The notes below the pieces were generated by a model. It was not told the origin of the DNA. It ran no database searches and was given only the letters and a program-made list of their open reading frames with translations. A stretch of DNA of 64,000 bases from Toxorhynchites rutilus septentrionalis (lineage: Eukaryota; Arthropoda; Insecta; Diptera; Culicidae). The DNA is taken from assembly GCF_029784135.1 (NCBI RefSeq), contig NC_073746.1, positions 229,103,882 to 229,167,881 of the forward strand, read 5' to 3'. This document shows positions 55,375 through 64,000 of the stretch, piece after piece (position 1 is the first letter of the stretch; the number at the start of each line of letters is the position of its first letter). The translations under genes were made by a program, and so were the position numbers.

Positions 55375-55881
55375 ACATTCGCTATCCAACTCTTGACGAG
55401 TAAAGTTCAGTGTCGGTATTGTGCGTTGCCACTTTTACTATTGTGCTATTGGTATAGTGTACGAGTGAAGGTCATTGCTGTCCGCTTTCGAATTGACCTT
55501 TTGTGAAGTGGAACAAAGGAAGCAGCGCTCTTGCAGCTTGCAGCCCTTGGCGGCTGTTGAACATCGGCATAACGGGATCGCCATCGTGTGGCTGTCGTTA
55601 ACGGGAATTATCATCACGTGACCGTGTGAGCTATTCTTGCGCTATTGTGTTGATCCATAGCGCGTAGCCTCTGTCTCTCCCTGGTTAGGGCAGTAGAGCG
55701 CAGTATCGGAACAACTTTTATATTAAGGTAAACATATTTAATATTAATATTATTATTCAACTCATATGTGCATTGCTTAACATTATCATCATAAATTTTT
55801 TTTTGTTTGTTTTGTTATTTTTTTTTGAGATTATTGTTAAAATCAATAATAGATTAAAAATAAGACATAAATTTTTGTAAA

Positions 55882-56127
55882 ATGGAGAATAGTGGAGAAT
55901 CTCCAGAGATGGATATCTCCGATAATGAATCCCATACAAGATCTGGGAAAAAACATAAACGAGTCCCTCAAAAAGAAGATAATTCTTCTGGGGACGAATC
56001 TGCTCATCCTTCCAAACCCCCCTCTAAGAAAATAGCAAGCCTCCCTTCTGAACCCACTGTTACTTCCACTCCCCCTCTCCCATCATCGATTTCGCTTCCC
56101 CCTTCTGATGTTTCCGATCCAACCCAA

Positions 56128-56159
<32 letters not shown>

Positions 56160-57452
56160 TTCTCCCTCTGTTGTCTCCGCTCCACGTGTCAGAGTTTATC
56201 CAGAAGATGCACCTGGAACTGGCCCTTGGGTTGTTTTCCTCCGGCCAAAACCAAAAGGAAAAAGCCTTAACGTGATTCAGATCATGAAAGATCTGGCCAG
56301 ATACTCTTCTGTATCTGAAATTCGCAGGGTTAGACCGAATAAATTGCGGGTTGTCGTGAATGAACGAAAACACGCAAACGAGATTGTTGCTGACCAACAC
56401 TTCACTCTCGAATATAGAACATTTATACCCTCCCATAACGTAGAAATTGAGGGGGTGATAACTGAAACGGGTCTGACGAGCGAACAAATAAAAAAAGAAG
56501 GAAAAGGCAAGTTCAAGAAGCTTCCCTCAATGGAAGTAAAGATCTTGGACTGTCGCCAACTCGGGAAACTCTCCCATGATGGGGACCAAACTAAATTTAC
56601 TCCGTCAGACTCGTTTCGAGTCACCTTTGCTGGTGCCGCCCTCCCTGACTACGTTATGGTGGACAAATTGAGACTACCTGTGCGACTCTTCGTGCCAAAG
56701 CCCATGACTTGCAACAAATGCAAGTCAGTTGGTCACACTTCAGATTATTGTGCCAACAAGGAGCGCTGTGCCACTTGCGGAGAGCAACATGAGGGGAAAT
56801 CCTGCAGTGCGACTGAGCATAAGTGTCCATATTGCGGAGGATCCCCACACGCGCTCTCAGCTTGTGAAACTTACAAGAGTTGTGGGAGAAACAGAAGCGC
56901 TCTTTAAAGGAACGCTCGAAGCGCACTTTTGCGTATATTTTAAAGGGCGCTTCTCCATTGGCCCAACAACAACAACAACCAATCTCAACACACAATACCT
57001 TTTCCACGTTGCCAGTTGATGAAATGGAAGCGGACACAGCTAGCGGGGGCACACCATTTATTTTCAAAGGGAATCCCCGGCACAAAAATGTGACCACTCC
57101 CAAAGTTCAAGAACAAGTCCCCCCGGTGATACCCCCAGTTAGCTTGCCTAAAAAATCGAGTGCAGCGGACAAGCAAAATCAGGTTCCTCCTGGCTTCCGT
57201 AGGAATAGTTCACCTTCGAACGACCCAGCACTCGAGGGGACATCAAAAACCCCAACTGTCCCTGTTTTTCCGTCCAGCTCAACTTCCCAATCGGGATTTA
57301 TAAACCTTTTGGATCAAATCTTCAAGTGTTTCAATGTTTCCGACTCCATCAGAACCCTTGTCATCTCAATGCTTCCAGTATTAAAGAAAATTTTACAGCA
57401 ATTGATGCAAACATGGCCCCTCCTTGCAATGATTATCTCTCTTGATGTCTAA
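55882..57452 (+). pseudogene. I-clade ORF1 (Gag-like), one frameshift
   Basis: MENSGESPEMDISDNE start at 55882. A Ser-rich tract lies at about residues 82-94. RRM-like RVRVYPEDAPGTGPWVVFLR leads a conserved domain (about 103-265), then CCHC knuckles CNKCKSVGHTSDYC, CATCGEQHEGKSC and CPYCGGSPHALSAC (about 277-330). A single-base shift near 56885 moves the frame; the tail continues in a second frame to TAA 57450-57452. Binds RNA in the RNP. Confidence 0.85.
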
Positions 57453-60400
57453 TTTAGATAGAGAGGTCGGAGATATCACTGTTTTTCAGTGGAATTGTCG
57501 TAGTCTTATCCCTAAATTGGATACATTCAAATTTTTAATTCATAACTTCAATTGTGATGTTTTTGCTCTGTCCGAAACTTGGCTTTCTTCGCGAGATGAT
57601 ATCTCTTTCCACGATTTTAATATTATACGCTTGGACCGTGATGACAGATACGGAGGGGTACTATTGGGGATCAATAAGTGTCACTCATTTTTTAGAATTG
57701 ACCTTCCACCTATTGGAGGGATCGAAGCTGTTGCTTGTCATGCAAAAATCAGAGGCAAAGACCTCTGTATAGTCAGCTTGTATTGGCCTCCGAGAGCTGC
57801 GGTTAGCCGCAAACAACTTGATGACATGTGCTCACTCCTTGCTGAGCCACGATTGATCTTGGGAGACTTCAACTCTCACGGAACTGCCTGGGGGGAACCG
57901 TACGACGATAATCGTTCATCGTTGATATATGACCTTTGTAACAACTTCAATATGACCGTTTTGAACACTGGGGAAACAACACGTGTGCCTAAACCTCCTG
58001 CTAACCCAAGTGCTCTTGACCTCTCGCTTTGCTCGAATTCACTATCGTTAGATTGCAAGTGGAATGTAATCCAGAACCCCAACGGTAGTGATCACTTGCC
58101 AATCAAAATTTCCATCACCATTGGGTCGAATTCTTCTGAATCTATAAACATGGCATATGACCTCACAAGACACATTGACTGGAAAAAATATGCGGACGCG
58201 ATTGCTCTAGCCATCAATTCCAGAGATGGCTTACCTCCATTGGAGGATTATAACTTCCTTTCTCGTTTGATCTATGACAGCGCAGTTTGCGCTCAAACGA
58301 AACCCATCCCAGGTTCCACTATTCGCCGAAGGCCTCCCAATCTATGGTGGGATAGCCAGCGTTCCAAGCTTTATGTAGAAAAATCGAATGCATTTAAAGC
58401 TTTTCGGAAACGTGGAACCCCTGAAAATTTTCAAACGTATTTAGCCCTAGAAGACCAATTCAAAAACTTAATCAAAGGGATGCTTATTGCTTAGTGCTTA
58501 TTGGCGAAATTTCGTGGGAGGTTTGTCACGAGAAACGTCAATGAAAAAATTATGGAAAGTGGCTCGAAACATGAGAAATCTCTCTTCAACGAATGAAAGC
58601 GAATAATATTCACATCGATGGATTTTGAATTTTGCACGGAAGGTTTGTCCTGATTCCGCTCCTTTGCAAAAAATTGTTCGAGATATACCACAAGATAGGT
58701 GCGATCTTGATTCCGAGTTTTCGATGGTAGAATTCTCTCTTGCTCTCCTTTCATGTAACAATTCCGCTCCGGGATCGGATAGAATTAAGTTCAACTTGCT
58801 GAAAAATCTCCCTGATGTGGCAAAACATCGCTTGTTGAATTTATTCAATCGGTTTCTGGAGCATAATATTGTTCCAGATGATTGGAGACAAGTACGAGTT
58901 ATAGCTATTCAAAAACCCGGAAAACCCGCGTCCGACTTCAATTCGTACCGCCCAATAGCAATGCTGTCTTGTATACGGAAATTGTTGGAGAAAATGATCT
59001 TGTTTCGCCTTGATCGATGGGTTGAAACGAATGGCCTACTCTCAGATACACAATATGGGTTCCGCAGGGGCAAGGGGACGAATGATTGTCTTGCGTTGCT
59101 TTCTTCAGAAATTCAAATGGCTTACGCCGAATAAAAACAAATGGCTTCAGTATTCTAGGACATAAAGGGGGCCTTTGATTCTGTTTCAATAGAGGTTTTG
59201 TCAGACAAATTACACTCTCGGGGTCTGCCGCCTCTATTGAATAATATGTTATATAACTTGCTTTGTGAGAAACATTTGAACTTTTCTCACGGAGATTCGG
59301 CAGTAAGTCGGGTCTCTTACATGGGCCTCCCCCAGGGCTCATGTTTAAGCCCCCTTTTGTACAACTTCTATGTAAGCGACATCGACAATTGCCTTACACA
59401 AAATTGCAGCCTAAGACAACTTGCAGATGATGGAGTGGTGTCTGTCGTAGGATCAAACGAATCCGACCTGCAAGGACCCTTACAAGATACTTTGAACAAT
59501 TTTTCAACCTGGGCCATTGGGCTAGGGATCGAATTCTCCACGGAGAAAACAGAGATGGTGGTTTTTTCTAGGAAGCATAGACCAGCAAAACCAAAGCTTC
59601 AACTTTTGGGTAAACCGATCACTCATGCTATGTCATTCAAGTATCTTGGGGTCTGGTTCGACTCCAAATGTACTTGGGGGGCCCATATTAGGTATCTGAG
59701 TAAAAAATGTCAACAAAGAATAAACTTTCTCCGTACAATTACCGGCACCTGGTGGGGAGCCCATCCCGAAGATCTTATTATGTTGTATCGAACAACTATT
59801 CTCTCAGTGATGGAGTATGGCAGTTTCTGTTTTCAATCAGCTGCCAAAACACACCTCATTAAACTCGAGCGAATTCAGTATCTTTGTCTCCGTATTGCGT
59901 TGGGATGTATGCCCTCAACGCATACCATGAGTCTCGAGGTTTTGGCAGGCGTACTCCCACTAAAAGATCGCTTCAATTTATTATCCCTTCGGTTCCTCAT
60001 CCGGTGTAAGGTTATGAATCAATTGGTAATCGGAAATTTTGAGCAATTGATCGAGCTAAATTTTCAATCTGGATTCATGAGTTCATATTATGAATTCACC
60101 TCTATGCAGGTTGTTCCTTCTTCGTATATTCCCAACCGTGTTTGTTTTCCTGACTACATCAATTCCTCTGTACATTTCGATCTGTTCATGAAGGAGAAAA
60201 TCCATGAAAATCCAGATTATCTTAGATTGGGGTTCGTTCCTACGATCTTCAATGCAAAGTATGGGCGTATCAATTGTGATAATATGTACTTTACTGATGG
60301 GTCCTCTATGAATGAGTCCACAGGATTTGGCGTGTTCAACGTATTTTTTAGCACCTCACACAGTCTTCAGAATCCTTGCTCGGTATATATTGCTGAATTG

Positions 60401-61093
60401 GCAGCGATATACTGGGCGCTGGACAGCGTCGCCTCAAGACCTGTTGAACACTATTACATTGTAACGGATAGTCTTAGCTCTGTCGAAGCTATCCGTTCAG
60501 TGAGGCCGGAAAAGCACTCGCCGTACTTCCTTGAGAGAATACGACAAATTTTGAGTGCTTTATCCAGACGCTGTTATGTAATTACCTTTGTCTGGGTCCC
60601 CTCACATTTGATTCACAATTGAAGGCGATATATATCAGCGTCAAATCGCCTTCAATGAATTTTATTCTTTAGTTTGCAAAAATACCATCGCTAACTGGCA
60701 ACGCAAGTGGAATGAAGATGAATTGGGCCGGTGGTTTCACTCGGTTATCCCTAAGTTAGCCTCAAACCGTGGTTCAAAAGTCTGGACTTGAGTCGGGACT
60801 TTATTCGCACCTTCTCCCGACTCATGTCCAATCACTGTTCGTTAGATTCACTACTCTTCCGTTTCAATCTTGCCAGCAGCAATCTCTGCGTTTGTGGCCA
60901 AGGTTATCACGACATCGAGTACGTTGTTTGGTCGTGCGAGGTGTATCTGGTCGCCAGATCGAATTTAGAAAACTCCCTTCGGGCCCGAGGAAGACAGCCC
61001 AATGTGCCGGTGAGAGATGTGTTGGCTCGGTTAGACCTTGATTACATGTCCCATATATATGTTTTCCTTAAAGCTATAGATCTTCGTGTGTGA
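57445..61093 (+). pseudogene. I-clade ORF2 (endonuclease, RT, RNase H), few lesions
   Basis: ATG at 57445 lies inside ATGTCTAA, overlapping the ORF1 stop by 8 nt, an arrangement suited to stop-restart translation. Endonuclease: FQWNCRSLIPKLD, LSETWLSS, LGDFNSHGTAWGE, GSDHLPI. RT: FNSYRPIAMLSC, DIKGAFDSV, GLPQGSCLSPLLYN and LADDGVV (Y of YADD is L here). RNase H: YFTDGSS, IAELAAIYWAL, IVTDSLSS, VWVPSH. Stops at 58492-58494, near 58603, at 59132-59134 and near 59156; a deletion at 60615 removes the end of RNase H. The C-terminal Cys/His block (LCVCGQGYHDIEYVVWSC) ends with TGA at 61091-61093. Confidence 0.88.
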
Positions 61094-61530
61094 TTGTCCC
61101 TACATCCTTATACCCTCCTTTTCTTCCTTTGCGGGTAATTCGTCCCCTTGCTATGAATAGTAGAATAATAGTGTTCATCAACATTGTTACAATTTCCTTA
61201 TATCCCATCCTTCTCCTAAAAATATGTCACCCTTCTAAACTCGAGTACACCGCGAGTAATCGGTTTTCCACCTTACTAACCATAGATGTAAGAAAATTGT
61301 TTATATATATATAGTTTTAAAATTATATTTAAGAATTCGGCTCCTTTAAACTTAAGTAACTGAGCCTGTAAAAATAAACGAATTAATAAAAAAAAAAGCG
61401 CCACAGTATCCACGACAAACTACGACGTCGATGCCGGTGATTGCTTCTGAGCAGAGTTGCAAAATCTCACACTCACTTTACTGACAGCGCAAGATATTGA
61501 GACAACATCAAAATAAACCACCAATTCCCC

Positions 61531-63279
61531 TGCAGTTCATGACAAATGAACCAAACTTAATTCCATGCAACCGACACTCCGTCACGTGGAACATTTGGTT
61601 TTTGCATTATTCCCCACACTCATTCGTTCCACTGTCTCACTGAGAATTTACCAGGGGTTAGACATCAATTGAATATAGGCTACCCAAAATCAAAATCAAT
61701 ATGGCGTCATTTGTTTATCAACATATTATTTACGAGGATTGAAATCGAAAAATGCGCTGCTTTATTCTAACTGCATGAGCGATTTTCATATTTCGGTTTC
61801 ACATGGAGGTGTTCACATTTAACATGGAGTTTAAAGTTAGCCACTATTCGACTATATAACCGGACCGAGTTGTAAACAACAGTAATTGATTGAACCAAAA
61901 TGTCAGTAAACCGCAGCAATATTGGGTACACTGGCAATATGAGGGATTTGACGTTTTAGTCGTACCCCTGGAATTTACGCCCGAAATTTTCATACGCATC
62001 TTCGATCAGCTGACAGTGGAAGGGAACAAAATTCCATACAAGGAAATATCATCTCACTGACACCGCGTCAGACGTTTAAACGCGTGTTCGTGTGTTTTCC
62101 TAGTATGTTTCTAGCCCCGGTCCCATTTTTGTGCCGCTTATTGCACACACATCGATGGGCAACGGCACATTTGAGTGCTGAGTTTATGGGTGTATGACCA
62201 ACGAAAATTTCACCAGGACGCAATGAAAGGTGATATTTTCGGCTTGAGCATTCACTGACATCGAGAATGAACTGATATTTCTGTTGATGGAACGAAAACT
62301 ATATCAAAACAAACGAGATGGTGAGCCAGCGGTCATAGGCACAGCGGCACCGCGATAGAAAGAAGTGAAGAATGTCGGTGGAGATATTTTGCACTGATAA
62401 AAATTGCTTTTCGAATTCAACATGTTCTTTCGAAATTTTGCATCCTTGCTTCTGAGCACTTCGCACAATTTTTAGCCATAGTAATGCGCCTACGCTTAGA
62501 TGATACAGCTGGTGCTAAAGCGCCTGTGCTTAGGTGATACCGATGACGAAATTAAGCTCGAGCAGTGTAAATCAGCTTTGCTGTCGCAGGTTGCGGTTTA
62601 TTCCAGCAGATGTCGCTTCGGGTTGAAACAATAGACGAGGGGAGTGGGAAGCAATCGGTGAATGGCTGAATATCAACAACAAAACTACTGCTAATGCCCA
62701 AAGCAGTGTTTTGATATTTTATCTCTACGGCGGATGTGCGAATTAGAACAAACACACACGATTTCACTTCACGGCACGTACATAGAACATCAAATAGCGA
62801 TGGAGTGATTTTACAGCTCGTAATTCACGGATAATAGTTAAGACAAATCACAGTCCATGGAACAATGATACAAAACGATAGCTCTTTCAGGTTCAGACCT
62901 GGGTGCAATGAATGTTTTTACGGTTGTATACCATTAGACAGAAAATTTATCCAGCATTTTTTTGCTTAAAACATGAACAGTAAATATAGTAAAAAAGTTA
63001 ACAATTTGACGATTAAAATTTATATGTTATTTCGATTTTCTAGCCATTCGTTTTCCTCCACAACACAATAAGCATTTTTAACGTTCGGGCATAAGCTCAC
63101 AATGTAAGTAGTGCGTATTATGAATTATCCTCTATTTGGTATTAATTAAGGTATTTATTAGTTGGCAGAGTCAATGAAGGAATGATCTTGGATTGTTTTA
63201 CTTTATTCTATAGATTTGACGAGAACCTGGCTCAAATGAAATGGAATGAAAAACTAGTTTTCATCGTGTAGGTCTTGCT
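61531..63279. other. Unassigned sequence
   Basis: Possibly includes the 5' UTR of the - strand non-LTR element (to about 61900). I see no gene, tandem repeat or element end in it. 62552-62767 is open on the - strand for 71 codons without recognisable features. Confidence 0.35.
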
Positions 63280-63490
63280 ACTAACAATTTATGTAATTGT
63301 GGTTCAGGATATCATGATATCGAGCATGTTGTTTGGTAATGTAAAAAATGCAATTATAGAATTTATCTGGCTGCTGATTCAGAGTTTCTGAAGTACATAC
63401 TCACAAATATCAGATAATGATAAGCTTAAGTAGACGCGATCTCAATATTATGTTACCCACATATGTTTTTCTTAGTAGTAATTAGAAGTG
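63280..63490 (+). repeat. Decayed 3' fragment of I-clade ORF2
   Basis: LCNCGSGYHDIEHVVW then a stop matches LCVCGQGYHDIEYVVW of the complete element at 60881-60930. Homology continues to 'acatatgtttttctta'. More diverged than 41752-41888. Confidence 0.7.
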
Positions 63491-63804
63491 ACCCATCGTC
63501 GAGAAAACTACGAGAAACTACACGAGAAAACAATTATTTCGTTGCAAAGCAATGGCCGTAAAACTCCCAATGACAAAAAAATTCAGTTCATGTTTTCCCA
63601 GTTCAATTAGTTTTCTCACTCGAAAGACTTCAAGGACATGTGGTGGAAAAAAATCACATACGTGACGCCAACAGCTGTACAACAGCTTCTGAAATCGAAA
63701 CCATGTCAATTTGGTCTCCCTGCCAATTCTGCATGACCAGATGAAAAGGTTCCGATAGAAATACCGGTAAGTTTCTTTGTTTCTTTTTTTCAAAAATTAA
63801 TGCT

Positions 63805-64000
63805 TTATTCTGCAAAAATGGTAACAATAAAATATTCAAAATATTGCCAATCGCTAGTCACAACTTTTTCCCATCTTTCTGGAAATTCACGGATCCCTTT
63901 GCGGAAATAATCGGGTGGTTTGTCGGCTAACCACGAGTCGATCCAATTTTTGACTTCATCAAAATAGGAGAAGCGCTGCTCAACCAGGTAATGTTGCTTC
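63805..64000 (-). CDS. mariner-family transposase, C-terminal end (cut by window)
   Basis: The - strand encodes QHYLVEQRFSYFDEVKNWID, SWLADKPPDYFRKGIREFPE, RWEKVVTSDWQYFEYF and a stop at 63805-63807. This is the usual mariner C-terminus (…GI..LPERWEKVV.SDGQYF). The frame is open to the window edge. The N-terminal and catalytic parts lie beyond 64000, so integrity is unknown. Confidence 0.8.
   Translation of the reverse strand, partial: KQHYLVEQRFSYFDEVKNWIDSWLADKPPDYFRKGIREFPERWEKVVTSDWQYFEYFIVTIFAE

Larger units (their letters stand above)
55375..61394 (+). mobile_element. Full-length I-clade non-LTR retrotransposon, 12-bp target duplication
   Basis: aaagcgccacag is repeated at 55363-55374 and 61395-61406 (the A run makes one end ambiguous by a few bases), and the sequence outside joins into the ORF1 frame of the - strand element. 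Length is 6020 bp. 5' UTR to 55881, ORF1, overlapping ORF2, 3' UTR with an (AATAA)n-type tail. Only a handful of lesions. Short relatives are at 41752-41888 and 63280-63490. Confidence 0.9.
50925..61530 (-). mobile_element. Jockey/CR1-type non-LTR retrotransposon, split by two insertions
   Basis: Read on the - strand: a zinc-finger ORF1 (from about 61500, continuing at 55374-54669), then ORF2 endonuclease and RT (54639-52190), then after a DD37E fragment the ORF2 C-terminus (51643-50999), and an (AAAT)n tail (50948-50927). No RNase H. The YFQNVRGLRTK endonuclease start and PHD-like ORF1 finger suggest a CR1/Outcast-like branch; I cannot fix the clade. No target duplication found and the 5' end is not located. 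Confidence 0.8.

Noticed and set aside
1..64000. CRISPR array, operon, riboswitch or prophage
   Set aside because: All repeats found are eukaryotic tandem or mobile repeats without spacer pattern; introns and SINEs show a eukaryotic nuclear genome.

Overview
The window looks like a culicine mosquito chromosome, most likely Aedes. It is AT-rich, has short GT–AG introns, and carries a DD37E IS630-Tc1-mariner element of the kind described from mosquitoes, Tc1/mariner, hAT and Helitron elements, tRNA-derived SINEs, many foldback MITEs and I-, RTE- and Jockey/CR1-type non-LTR retrotransposons. I see only two kinds of host protein gene. Transposable elements and their nested remains fill most of the identifiable sequence.

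Host genes. (1) Two paralogous genes of the fatty-acid-hydroxylase/sterol-desaturase superfamily lie on the + strand. The left copy (1028-1912) lacks its first exon in this window. The right copy (20926-27501) can be followed through three exons, with a 5.6 kb first intron full of repeats. The copies belong to a segmental duplication: about 160-3400 is homologous to about 24400-28800. Each copy has insertions the other lacks, so each serves as an empty site for the other. (2) A divergent alpha-tubulin gene lies on the - strand (36793-38148). It retains the GTP-binding signature, but the acetylation-loop lysine and the acidic tail are gone. It sits between two Helitrons in opposite orientation. 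A histone H3 pseudogene (11718-12080, -) still has its histone 3' stem-loop, and its upstream region has become a large palindrome.

Layout. 1-3400: left hydroxylase copy with a SINE. 4100-13430: mosaic of histone-spacer-like repeats, H3 pseudogene and a 6.2 kb I-clade non-LTR element with an 11-bp target duplication. 14.1-16.9 kb: decayed RTE-type element (-). 17.2 kb: 34-bp minisatellite. 18.3-19.6 kb: nearly intact DD37E element. 20.9-28.8 kb: right hydroxylase copy with a 1.3 kb DNA element carrying a 97-bp tandem array and two MITEs. 29-34.6 kb: AT-rich repeats and a Tc1-like gene split by a 1.3 kb foldback element. 34.7-40.2 kb: Helitron (-), tubulin, Helitron (+). 40.5-41.6 kb: DD34D mariner. 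41.7-43.4 kb: non-LTR fragments, direct repeats and a foldback MITE. 46.2-47.9 kb: hAT element with an 8-bp target duplication. 47.9-50.8 kb: composite foldback with nested elements. 50.9-61.5 kb: non-LTR element on the - strand, interrupted by a DD37E fragment and by a full-length 6.0 kb I-clade element. 61.5-64 kb: mostly unassigned, with an I-element scrap and the end of a mariner transposase.

The most unusual signal is a hairpin-plus-A-rich tail of about 60 bp. It forms the 3' end of the I-clade element at 4.9-11.1 kb. It also occurs alone, twice, as a 60-62 bp insertion flanked by its own target-site duplication (12262-12323, 9 bp; 49367-49426, 12 bp), with degenerate copies elsewhere. 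No bacterial-type operon, CRISPR array or free-standing tRNA/rRNA gene was seen.
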